A program made the translations under genes and the position numbers. A DNA stretch of 64,000 nt, taken from the NCBI RefSeq assembly GCF_002078875.1, contig NC_034421.1, positions 443,955-507,954 of the forward strand. The letters are read 5' to 3'. Below the pieces are notes generated by a model. That model had not been told where the DNA came from and ran no database searches. It saw nothing but the letters and a program-made list of their open reading frames with translations. Origin of the DNA: Numida meleagris (lineage: Eukaryota; Chordata; Aves; Galliformes; Numididae). Below are positions 1 to 12,700 of this stretch, one piece after another (within the stretch, counting starts at the first letter, position 1; every line of letters starts with the position of its first letter).

Positions 1-2379
1 CTCTGCTAAGATACTTGCTTTAATAAATTCTAGGAAATCTCTGATAAACAGATTTTATGAAATTCAGTACATACTGTTGCCAAAAGAATATCAAATACTG
101 ACATAAAAGAGCAGGTACTGGACAAACTCCAGTGTTTCTGAAATGTATTTTTCATACAATTGTTTCATATTTATTTGTATTGTGAGATGGCTGTCTCACT
201 TACTTAGATACATGCCAAGCTCCATGAAATGCTTTTCTGCTGAGTGTCAATTTATATTCTGAAGTTAATCTCAGTTCACCGTGTCCCATCACAGACACGG
301 TAATTCATCTTTGCGAAGGTTTTCTCAGCTTGGTGCACCACGCACACCTGTATCTATCAGCTCTTACTGAAGGAGTGTAAGGGCTGTGTACCATCCCTGG
401 GGAAAAGATTTCATATATTTCTTTTCCCACAAAATAAAGATTAATTATTTAAACATATGTATATCCTTAGAAACATAAGCCACATTTTTTTTCAGCATGC
501 TGTTATGTTTTGGTAGCAATATTTCTTAGCTACAAGCAACATCAGAAAACAGAGCTGTCTTCCAGAGAACTTCCTTTTTTACCAGGGCATGTGATGCAGC
601 ACACAGACGCAGGGCTCTCTCTTCTTTTATGTTACATGAACTTCACATTCCACGTTAATCTTCTCCTTAGAGGGACTATTCTGAGACCAACTATCAATAA
701 AGTCAAAGTCTAGAAAGAATGTAGGTTTTACAGAGTATATATTAATTTAGGGGGAGAGGTTGGTTGGACGTATCAGACTATGTAAGCAAGATTACTTCTG
801 ATCTTAGATGAAGGAATGCTGGAACATACCAGCAGAATTCCCAAGAATACATCTTTTTGGCTTGGCCTGGTACAAGCAAGTCTAATGATAGAAGCTTAAG
901 AGCCTTTCCCTCTGGCAAGTCTCACAGAACACTTTGCCCATGTAGTCGCCAGCTCACCAAAAGAAAAATAATCAGTTAGCATATCTTTTTAAGAATCAAG
1001 GATGTTTCTTTTTCTTTTACAACACCACCTTAGAAAATCATCTCTTCTCAATAACAGCAACATGCATAAGTGATTTCTCTTGGATGATATGACAGACAAA
1101 AGAATTGACAAAGAGCTTGTTGAAGCTGTTACACAGAAATTAATATTTAGCTATTCCTAAAACTGAGAAGCATTGTCCAGAATGAATGTGAGAGTGGAAT
1201 GTAAAGTTCCTTGGGCTGCTGCTCAGTGTGAGCACCAGGCAAATTGCGTGGGAGACTGCATGCCTCAGTGGCCAGCAGGCTGAGGTAGAAAATGGAAACT
1301 TCACACCACTTCATTAATTACAAACACGATAAACTAAATTTTGCTCTCTAGCATCATTCATACTTAATAGAAGAAGAAAGTAGAAGTCAACAGAACTATT
1401 CCTGGTATTGGAGATGGAATCATTAGGCCCTGTTAGCTTAAGAAGAACCTCAATGACAGCAGGAGTTTAGCCAGAAAAGCTCCCTTTTGTGAGTGAGCAC
1501 TGACCAAGGAGCCTTTTTAATAACTGAGAATATTTATTTCCCTGTATAATTTCTCAGGCTTATTTCTTTTTTTGTTTTTGAATTTATGCAGTAGCAAGCT
1601 CCCCAGCTCCTCCAAGCCTCAACTTTTCACTGATTATCCACAGAGGGACAAGCAGCACAATAAGAATGGACAAAGTCTTTTTGCATGGTTTTAGGAGCAG
1701 CTGAGCACAGGGCTGCACTTTTACCTAAACAGGCCTTCCTTGCTGTGAGAAGGAATCCATGCCATCTCCATCTCCAATAGGACAGGACAAGTGTCCGTCA
1801 CAGGGCAGTCAGAGAGTTCACCCAGGATCAAAGCTGACTCAGAACATCCACATCCATTCATATGCTTTCACTGAAAATTAAGATGCACTCAACATAGCTT
1901 GCTCTCTTTTAACATTAGCAAATTATAGGTTTTACGGGGGTACATTTCCAAAGCGGCCAGTGAATTGTGCCCATGAATCTCAATTATTTGCTAATGAGCT
2001 GTGTAATTCTTAAGTACTGCTGCAAAAATGTACCTCATACTGTTTGAATGCATCCCTGTGCTAAGGGCGAGGCAATTTCCTTCAACCTTGAAATGAGGTG
2101 ATAGAAAGAATCAGTACTGTATGTTTTATGGGAGAAAACCTAAATCACATGAAGCGATATAAAAGTAGTGGCAGGTATGGGCAGGGAATGATGATAATGG
2201 TGTGAGGCTGGAAACTTCTTAGACTCCTGCTTAATTGCAACAAGATGAGAATCTGACTGGCATGAGACTGAGAAGAGGTGTAAGTGAATGTGTTGCTATT
2301 TATTTATTTCTATATAGGACAGTTCAGAAACTGAATAGTTGTAATTAGCTGGCAAAGTGTGGCCAGAAAAATAATCAAA

Positions 2380-2457
2380 GAAAAAAAGGAAGGGAGGGAG
2401 AGAGGAGGAGCAGAAAACAGAGAGAGAGAGAAAAAGAGAGACAAAGAAGGACAGGAA
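2380..2457. repeat. GA-rich low-complexity tract
   Basis: Purine-rich sequence consists of GGGA, GAGA and AAAGAGAG units with few interruptions. It is simple-sequence DNA that opens a spurious reading frame on the other strand. Confidence 0.85.
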
Positions 2458-2695
2458 GATTAAAAGTAAAATTACCACAGTGGAAATGCAGACTTGAAAT
2501 ACAGGTGTACTAATGTGGAGATGCATGACCCCACAAAAGGCAACTGAAGGAACTAGAAACAGAATCAAACAATAATAAAATCACATTATTAAACAACGTG
2601 ACTGTAATTATTTATTTGCTTATTGGCTAGGTGGGTTTGCACTGAAAATATAACTGTATATATAAAGTAAATTGAAACATTTCAGCTTGGTAATG

Positions 2696-3023
2696 TAGAA
2701 TCATAGAATTAGCTAGGTTGGAAAAGACCTACAAGATCAGCTAGTCCAACCATCCACCTACCACCAATAACCCCACTAAACCATGTCTCTCAACGCTATA
2801 TCTTAATGTTTCTTGAACACCTCCAGGGATGGTGACTCCACCACCTCCTGGGCAGCCCATTCCAGCACCTGACCACTCTTTCACAAAAGTAGTGTTTCCT
2901 AATGTCCAGCCTAAATCTCCCCTGGCGCAACTTGAGGCCATTCCCCCTCGTCCTGTCACTAGTTACAAGAGAGAAGAGGCTGACCCCCAGCTCACTACAA
3001 CCTCCCTTCAGGTAGTTATAGAA
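2696..3023 (-). mobile_element. CR1 LINE 3' fragment
   Basis: The left edge reads as the reverse complement of the CR1 3' terminus (AGAATCATAGAATTAGCTAGGTTGG, shown in part), so the element's sense strand is minus. Inside are the typical CR1 blocks CACCTCCAGGGATGGTGACT and CCACCTCCTGGGCAGCCCAT. The copy is 5'-truncated near 3023, as usual for CR1, and keeps only about the last 330 bp. It has no intact coding capacity. Confidence 0.93.
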
Positions 3024-6000
3024 ATATAGAAAAGTTATAGTTATAGAATACAGAAAACAGTAACATCTGAGAGCTGAATTTGGCTGCTATGCACTTCATT
3101 CAAAGTGTCTTCTCTTTTGATGTGTCACTGTTGTTAGAACAGCATGCCCAAAAAACATAACAATCACAGGAAAAAGTGAAGATGTCTAATAATTAATAGC
3201 AGTGATGTAATTACACTATGAGTCTTTTTCTTTAGAGACTAAAATGGCACTAGGAACAAAGGTTTCGCAATAGGCAGTTTAAGCAAGTTAAGTAACGGTG
3301 CTTAAAATGAAACTTCCGAAGACAACTATTTGTGGTGACTTTGTAACTTCGGCTCCTGTAAAACCCTAAGCAGTTCCTGCTTCTGAACTTACCCTCTCCC
3401 CTGGAGATCTCCATTTTCTTTGGAGATTATACTGGATCGGTTTTGCAGCACCATCATAAGAGATTTGGGGAAGTGAGGAGCAAATCTCAGCAGATTTCAA
3501 GCTATTTTGGGGATGAGGCCAAGGTATCTAAAAGAATCTCTCTCAAATCACAGCCTTCCTTTGAGACTTTGGTATGACCATCATCGTATGTCAGTCTCCT
3601 GCGTCCCCCCACTCAACTGGTCTAAGGCACTGAAGCTCTCTTAGTGAAACAGAGCTGCCTGTCATCTTGCCTCCACTAGTACACATTACTCCAAGTCAGC
3701 CCACACAGTAAAATTAAGTAATGATACATTTTTAAAATGCATGAAAGGAAAAAAAGAATTAAAGTTGTACTTGCTGTGAGTTTGGAAGTGATAAATGCAG
3801 TATTTTGAAGTGAATATATTTATGCTCATTTTCCATTTGCTAACTGTTCTCATACATGTAATTACACTGCAGAATTTGCTAAAACAAATTCATGCACACT
3901 GTTGATAAACAAATAACTATCTGTAGGGTTAGCTCTTTCCTAAGGGCTAATTAAGAGTTAAACTTCTTGTGAGTTACCTTCACAAACTGTAGCTATTGTA
4001 TGCTATTAAATGTCAATTACTGAGGTAAGCTGATTCCTACTGCATATTTATTAAGATTAATTTAACAAGGTGCACTGGAGGAATTATTGAACATTTTAAA
4101 AATGTTAATTGATACAATTATGAATAAATCATTCTGACAACAAAAAAATCTCTCCCATTCTTCAGTAAGACCATGAAGCTCATTAAATCTTTCATATGAA
4201 ACTATGACTGTTCTGTCAGACACACAGTGTTTTTCAGCTGCTGCGCTCAAACAGAATGGTCTCATCTAGGGATGCCAGGTAGCGTCAGTGTGGTACTTCC
4301 TGATTCCTGATGTACCGAGCAGCCCCTTCCTGCAGCTGGCTGCCATTTCTGCCTGCATGATATCCGGCTGCCCTCAAACTTCACGGCTCCTACTTCTGTA
4401 ACAGGGCAGCTCAGCCTGAAAGGCTGCAGAAGGAAGGGCCTCTAGAAATTAGCTCGACAACTAATGACTTAGGAAACTCCAACATCAAAGATGAAAAGTT
4501 ATTTCCAAAGTCCATTGTCAGAGTAGATTCTCAGTAATCATTCCATTTACACAGGCTGACTTGAGGACACAGACTACTCAGCCATTCTGTCATCCACAAG
4601 CAACCTTCCAACACCTACAACAGCTGTTCACAAGAAAACACAACATCAGGGCGCTAGTTTTTTCATTTCTTCATGTCATTCTTCTAGTATTGCTTTGACC
4701 TTTAAAAAGTATTATTTGTATGTTTTTTATTCCATCCTTCACAAGTTGCTGTCACATCTGTTCATCTTTCCTCCCTGTTTTCCTTCAAGTTCTATACACA
4801 ACATTATCAGCGGGTGCAGTCCTCTGATTTTTCTGTTGGCCTTCCCTTGAAACACATTTTCCTAACATTTGCTTCTCTATTAGCCTATGTCCCTGAAAAC
4901 GCTAGCAACATGATTAATCAGCTACTGTTTTTTTTCTCCTGCTCCCTTTATTAAAACATTTGGAAGACGATGCTCTGCTGCCCTGGTGACTCTGCAGTTT
5001 GGAGCAGGCAGCTCTGGTTGTTTTTCCTAGGGTAATTCATCTTCTTGCTTCTACACACAGCTACTAACAAATCAATCAAACTCCTACATTTGAATTCAGC
5101 AGAGGCCTTGGATGGCAGGATACACTATTTCAGCCTGTATCAAAAAGGGACATGTAAAAAAGAGATGGAATTGTTCCCTCATTTTACTTGAATAGAAGAA
5201 GCTATTTATTTTAGAACTGTCTGTAAATCAGGGAACGATTAATAGAAGTCGCATAGTCTCACTGGTGTAGAAATACCTAAATATACCACAAAATTGAGGG
5301 AGGGGGAGATATAAAAATGATTCCCTGGGATGAAATCAGGATGATGATAAACTTGTCAAAGATTAATTGCTTATAAGCATTGGTACAAGTAGTGAATAAG
5401 GAGACTAACAGCACATTCTATAAATATGGAAAATAACTCCCTTTTAGGTGGGAAACATATTCTGTTTCCTTTCTTTTCATCAGTCAGGAGGAAGTAGCAT
5501 GGAAGTTAACACATTTCACTAAAACGTTATAACATGTTAAGAAGCCATTAGATACAAATATTTCTCTGAGGCATTCATTTGCAAGACTTTGGTGTATGCC
5601 CACAAAAGTTTTTTACCTGCTTTTTCTTAGAAAGATCATTTCATTAAGAAATGAATGTTTATGATTCTGAGTGCAAAACCTGCAGCTAATGGTAGAAAGA
5701 GACTAAATGAAAAAAATTGTATTGTTCATTGGATCTTGTATGATACTTTGTGAACTACAGAGCATGTGGCAGAATTAAATGTAATTCTCCCCTGCCCCCT
5801 ATCAGCTATTTGTAAAGACCAAAAATATGTTCTCAGACAAACAAAGGAGCTTTTTGTTCTTTACAGGCATTCCCAAAGCTGCCAGCAGAGCTGCACTTCC
5901 CTCTCTCCTGCAGCCATGGAGCTGCTCAGCCAGGCGGGCAGTGAGGCTCAGGCGTGCAATGAACCTGAAAAGGACCGGCCAGTCCCTCCTCGGGGGCCTT

Positions 6001-7502
6001 GCAAAAGAGCTGCTGGGGCTCCTCTGCAGCAAGGCCTCATTATCCTCAATCTCACTGCATGGATTTTTCTGCCATTCTCCTCTTTTTATTCCTTCTAAAT
6101 AGAAGCGTAGGAAAGTTACCAGGCAAAATGTAGATTCACAGCACTGCAATAGGCATAATGCTTGCCACTGTTATTCTGACCCCATCAAAGTAACTCTCAC
6201 ACTCATGTTCTTGTGTACATTAGTTGAAACAAAAACCCAGCTGGCTTCCTTCCCACTCAGACTCCCAGTCTTTGCAATATGGAAACAACTCGCTCTTGCA
6301 GACTGAATGACCCCTCCCCACGGCTGTGCCACAGGCGTTTCCTCAGCAGCGCAGCCCTGAGTGGGCACTGCTACCATCACCATGCTTGTGGCGGGACACA
6401 AGGGCCTAAGCAGCTCTGGACCACTCAGAAGAAGCTGGCAATCCCCTGCGCTCCTCTGGCACTGGGGAGCCACGTTCAGGCAGACGAACACAGCTGCTCA
6501 CAGCCCACCCTGTGCACAGACCCCAGCTCCCACCCGCACAGGACACAGCCAGCTGCACCATGAGCCCCCGGTGCAGCTGAGAGCAGCTCCACAGGCCGGC
6601 AAAGGGAAAGCCAGTCCAAAGTGCTGAGAGCATTTATATAAACAAACCTCATCTGCCATACAGGCTACGTGCTCCTTCCATTCGCAACAGAGAACCTTGC
6701 CCACGGCGCATCATCTTTGGTGCACTGCTACAGTAAGTAGAACAGAGCTGGCCTTTGACTGAAGTACCCAGAGTGAAGCTTTGGGGACCTGGTGATATGT
6801 TCTTACAATTACTAGTCTACAAGCTTAGCAGCACACCACCTATGGCTTCCTGCACAATGAGTAACTCGAGCTGTGAACAACCCCTGCTACCATTGCACTC
6901 TGTCCACAGAAAAGGAGTGGTACATTAGCTCCAGAAAAGTGATTAAGTCCAGTGAACTAATTATGCCTCTAATGAAATATGGAAATAGGCAAAACAAGGA
7001 AAATGGGTTTAGAAAGTCAGTTTCTAGTTTAGAATATTCTCCAAGATGTCTTTTCTTGCTGATGAGCCATTATTTGTTCTTAATAACAATATGGGCCCTG
7101 AAGCGTCCTCTCACACATTTTCAAGTAGTACATTTACTTTGAAGTACGTCTCTTCTGCTGTACTTCTTTCTTGGAGCCTGCTCGCAGTGGGCCTGGCTGC
7201 TAAGGGCACATGGTTCCAGCCACTGGCTGCTGCCATTCACGTGCCCTCTGCACCACAGAGGGCTCCGTCCTGCTCACTGCTGTGCATCAGGAACTAACTG
7301 GGATGGAACGGAGTCCAGAATGGTGAGCAAGTGGCACTGTAGAGTCATCAGCTACAGCTGGAGTCTGGTTTGCTGTTGTAGAGCTCTATAGCAAACATTT
7401 GTTTTCTTACTGTCTAAAATCCTTGACTGTATAGCAAATAGCCTATGCTGCTGCTGCTCCTCTTATAAGCACACAGGTCAAAGACATTCTTGTCCTTTGT
7501 GT

Positions 7503-7523
7503 CTATATGTATGTATGTATGTG
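7503..7523. repeat. (TATG)n microsatellite
   Basis: About five units of a TATG tetranucleotide run into TGTG. It is a short simple repeat. Confidence 0.8.
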
Positions 7524-9274
7524 TGCAAATGAGTAATAAATCTGCATCCTTCCTCCTTCATCAAACAGCCTGGCACGGTAGGGCTCCTGGAACAGAGACA
7601 GTGTCTGGTCTTGAATGTGTAAGTAACAATAATTGCCAAGATTACCTTGTTATTACCCTCATTATCTTAGTCATGTGCATAGGTTTTTTTCAGGCAGCCT
7701 TTTGTTTGCGAGGAAGTAGAAGTGATCGTGCATCTGAGAACTAAGGGAGACAGGGTAGGAGATCCAAGCTTGATGCTTGTAAAAAAAAGAAGGCTCTGCT
7801 CATGAAACAGACCAGCCATGAATCTGACGTCTGTCTGTGACAACTAAATTATAAACATTTTTCAAACAACTCATTCCTACATAAAAGCTGAAGTTGTAAA
7901 GGTCAGCAGAATGGTGAATTATTTCCTATTAAAACTTTGGTTGCTGAAAGATGCTTCTCCAGTGCAATTAGACTATGCTACTAGATTGTGCTATTTTGCT
8001 TATATGGTTCTTTTTCTGCTTATTATTTGTAGGGGGAATACCTTTATGTTCTGCACTTTGCAGTTGCTTTGGAGATGGTAGCTCCAATACTGAGAAATTC
8101 TGCATAGATATTACTGCTCAGTAATGAATTCCCCTTGTTGTTTACTAGCAGGGGGAAAAAAAAAAGCAAGCAATTACAACTAAAAGGAATAAAGTAACTG
8201 GAGTAGATTACATTTTGCACTTGGAAAGGTTACGAGATTTCAGAATTCTGTTTACTTCTGGCTTGAAAAGCTACATATTTTGGCATTGTCTGCCAAGGGC
8301 CAGTCTAGCACCAAGCTCTGGCTGTCCTGCAGCTCACTGGCCACAGTGCAGCTGTGGGGCTGGGCAGAGGGTGCCAAGGAGCTGCCACCTCAGAGCCAAA
8401 GACTCAGTGCCTCATTGCAGTGCCAGGAGCGCTGCACAGAGCTGGAACTGCCCACCTGGCATCTGTGCTGTGCAGCAGAGGGGCTGCAGAGCCAGCTTGG
8501 AGTTTTTGCTGCTCATCAGCTCCCTGGGCAGGCAGCTGAGGGCCTTTGCAGATTAGCTGACAGTGACTGAGAGAAACTGCAAAACCTGTCCATTTTCCAT
8601 TAGCTTTTGGTTAAAACCGAGTTGCCCCTGGGTAATGCTTTGATCTTCACAAATCAGCATTCTCCAGCCAAAGCGTTTGCGAACAGCTTTAACTGAGGCT
8701 CCAACTCACAAATTCCACAAGAGCCGGATGCCTGTCTCCATCAGACTCCTTCAAAAATCCACTCTTTTGAGAGCATCGCATTCTTGGGACTCAGGCCTGA
8801 TGCTATGTTTTCAGGATTAAAGCCCAATGGATTTCACATGAAGAACAACCAAGAGAGAAACAACGGCATTTCTGAAGATTCTTATCAAATAGCCTGCTTC
8901 TACAGACTCAGAACAAGGCAAAAACATTAAATTTACAGGAATTTGAAATATTTACATTCCTAGGCCTCATTTTATCCTTTTTGAAGAAAGAAAAAAATGC
9001 TAATGCTTTACACTATTTAAGAGTGGAGAAAAACCATGAATAATAAATATCATTAACGCCAGCAGCAATTAGATTTATATTGTCCATTTCCTTCTGCTTA
9101 TTTTTCCTATTCACTGATACTACTACAGGAAAACATGAACTCACAACTGAACCTGATGTAATTTTACATAGCTGGAACTAATACTCAGTATTTTACTCAC
9201 ATGAGGGTCAAGGATCTTATCTGTAGTTGATATGCAATAGACTGCTCTAATTGCACTTTGGAAATCAGAACAAC

Positions 9275-9758
9275 TATGTAGGCCACTCTGAAAGTAATGC
9301 TTCCTATTTATTTTCACGGAAAATACAACAGAAACGTAGAGCATAACACCACTATTTGACAGAGAACACTCTCAGCCATGAAACACTATTTTTCAACACA
9401 GCCACCACCATGAGCTGCATTTTCACCAGTGCTCAACAAGCACCTGCATGCTGTGCTCATAGAAATCTGCACCAGTAGAAGTGACCGCTGTAGCTGTCAC
9501 CACTGCTGAAACAAACACAACCATTGATGAATGTCAGCGGGGGTCACTTTTTCCACGTGCAGGAATTCAGTTCCACCCCTTTGCTCCATCCACATTCTGT
9601 CAGAGTGCCCCTCTGCTGCCATCTGTCACACGGCACCAACATGTCACGGAATGGTGGTGGGAAGCTTCAGCCTCTGCTGCCATCCCACCAGCATCCGCCT
9701 CTGACGTCATGGGCTGACATCGTAAATGGGAGACATTATTTTTGGGGCAGCCCTCGTA
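9275..9758 (-). mobile_element. Internally deleted mariner (Galluhop-type), copy 1
   Basis: The left edge CTCTGAAAGTAATGCTTCCT is mirrored at the right by CATTATTTTTGGGGCAGCCC. Over the 23 bases inside the flanking TA dinucleotides (9275-9276 and 9757-9758), 14 positions match as inverted repeats and eight of nine mismatches are transitions, so this is an old insertion with a TA target as expected for mariner. The transposase sense is minus. Only remnants of the N-terminal helix-turn-helix region and extreme C-terminus are left; the catalytic core is missing. The 484-bp length marks it as a non-autonomous copy. The name Galluhop comes from remembered chicken repeats. Confidence 0.85.
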
Positions 9759-12700
9759 ATTGGAGACTCATCAGTGTGGAGCCATGGGCTTGAAGTGTTA
9801 TTACCACACTTCAGGTCTTCATACAGGGCTCAGTTAGTTTCATGTGTTGTTTTGGGAAATAAAAGTAAATTCAGAATTTAAGAAAGCATAAATTACATTC
9901 CTTTGTATTTTCTCAGAATTATTACCATTTATTACCGTTTTTAGTTTGGGCTCTTTTTTTTAAAAAAAAAGAAAAACATGCCCTGAATCTTAGATTTTTT
10001 CTGAGAGTGTGGCTGACCTCCCCAGGCAACCTCTTTCTTTCTAGGTAAGTTTTAAATTCCTTTTAAGGCAATAAGAAGGCTATGGTATTGACAGCTGTGT
10101 TCCATAAAAACTGAAACTTCCTACAGATAAGCCTATACATGAGCATCATGTTCCAGCACAGTAAGCAAGCCACTGGGACAGGGAGCCTGCTCTAGTGGCT
10201 GCACCAAGGGCCAAAGCTGCTTTATATGGCCTCAAATCCCATGGGTTTGGCTCAGAAAAGCTTACACTTTTTCTAGAGTAAATACATCAGGTTTTGTTCC
10301 TAAAAACAAAGCATCCATAGTTCATTCCAAATTGCTTTCAAAAGGTATCATTCTCCTCACATTGTCATTAAAGATAAGCAATCACAGCAGGCAAAGCAAA
10401 ATCTGACTTCAGCATCTGTAGTCTTCAACTCTATCTTCTGCTGAGAGCACTGGTCTCGTGTAAAATCCATTGCTCCGTCGAAACAGCAGTTTCCTATGAG
10501 CCAGGTATGCTCACAGTTACTGGCTATGATGTAACAATACATTTAAACATGCTTAGTACTACACAGCTACAAATACAGGAGTGGGTGGTTGTTTGGTTCA
10601 CGTGTAACTGTCACTAATGTACGGCAATTGCAGATATTTTAGAGGTTTAGCACATCTCTCAAATCTGTTTTTGGAAACAATCACAACAATAACATACAGA
10701 ATAAATAAAATGGTTCAGATTATTAACATGTACTGCTACTTACAGTTATATATGGCTATGTCATTGTGTACTGATGGCACTGATGCTCCTTAATTGAACT
10801 CTAGCTAGAAATAAGTGTGAACCGCATCTAATCAATGGAGGACATAAGAAAATTTTACAACATGATTTTTTTCCCAGAGCATCATGGAAGTCTGGGCAAC
10901 TTCACTGCAGAATTAGCATGCATAGTTGAAGGCTGAACTACAAAGCACTGAATCCTGAAATAATAATACTTGCAAGAAGTACTAATGAAACTTGTGAGGT
11001 TTTGTTTGTTTGTTTGCTTTCTAAACCTGCTGCAGATAACCCGAAGTATCCACCGTCAGGGTTTTGACTGAGGGTGTGTGGTCTTCATCCAGGAAACACT
11101 TCACACCACTGCATGAGATAGCTTTAGGCGCTCAAGTGCTTTTTATCTAAGTCCCATATGGAAAATAAAACATTATAGGTGGAAACAGTGTCCCTCCCTG
11201 CCTGCAGCCGGGCAGGATCCCAAGAGGACTTGTCACCATGCCCCACATGGCTGCGTGTGGTGCCCAGCCCGGCTGGGACTGCCTGGGCTGGCCTCAGGAG
11301 CAGCAGTGCAGGCTCCTGGCCAGAAACCTGCACACAGGGCACTCTGACTCAGCACACTGCCAAGAGCTGAGATTTTGCAGGTTCACATTTAAAATGCAAA
11401 AACAATGCTTTCTCTCCTCTCAAACCCTCTGTTACCTTGCTATCCACTAGATTACATCAGTGACCCAACATCATGACTCCTCAAGCAGCCTGGTGCAAAA
11501 TGAACAAAATGCTGGCAACCTTGCTACTAGCAGAATAATTCACCTGTCACAAAACTGCAGCACCTGTTTTCATCTTCACACAAAAGCCTCATATTTTAAT
11601 ATCCCAAAACACAGTGTGTATGGCCTACTTGCTAAAACAATGCTTCTAAAAAATAGGTGCTTATTTCATTGTCTTTTTCTCAACTTCAGGCTCAAGTGAC
11701 ACTGTCTTTAGTTAAAATCTCTCAAGCCTTTGTTTTAAATACATAGCAACACTATGTGCAAGGATAAACAGGAGCAAGTGCTACTGCCTGTGGAAACCAT
11801 GTAAGTGACAATAGTCAATATTAAAAAAACAAAAATATATTTATATACATCTACAAGACAGAGTACCTGCAACATCACAACTGTCAAAGCTCTTTCACCA
11901 ATCTTTACTCAAGTGGACTGATGCATGTATAATAATAAATCACACAAATGCTCTTTGTGCCTCTACTTCGTGAAAAGGAATAGCCACAAGGAAAAAAAAA
12001 TATAACAGAAAAAATTTCATTCTCTTCTTCCTGAATTTCAAAGATGAGAGTCAGAAAAATCCTATTGCATTTTTCAGTTCTGTCAAGGTGAAAGAGGCTC
12101 ATAATTGACAGTTCAGCATATTCATCTACCTTCTGGGTCTGTCTTGGAAAAGTGAAAGATCTTAAAATTTATTTCAAGAAATGCAAGAACTGTTGGCATA
12201 CAGAGGAAGCATTCTTATGGTATTTATTCAAGGGATAAAAGTCTCAGAGTTGTACAGCTCTCTCCATCTTATTCTGATTGCAGGCAAATCACAGAATTTT
12301 GCTGTGGCCTGGAAACACATCCAAGTCTATTTCATTGCAAATATTGAATTAAAACAGTAAAAAAAATATGGAGGGAATACTGACACACTTCTAGTTTCCA
12401 GATTCTGTGCAGCTATTATAACATGAATATCCATACATTCAGGGAACTACATACAGTGTGTGAGTATGTATTCTTTTTTAAATTCCAATACTTTTTTCTC
12501 CAAGATTCAGGATTAATGAGCATTTAGCAAACCCAAAATACATGGGTCATATCGCTCAGAAGAAAAGCTGTTCTAATGTCCCACCCTGTATCTATGAAAG
12601 CATGCTCTCTCTTAGTCTGTTGCTTTATCTAAATTTAAGAACAAATGGAACTTAACAAAAGCCAAACTCTGTTCAAGATGTTTTTTTCCCCCCTTTCTTG

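Noticed and set aside
9953..9971. T-run followed by A-run (palindromic) as a hairpin or terminator
   Set aside because: Simple A/T homopolymers in a vertebrate intron carry no terminator meaning, and no associated gene is present.
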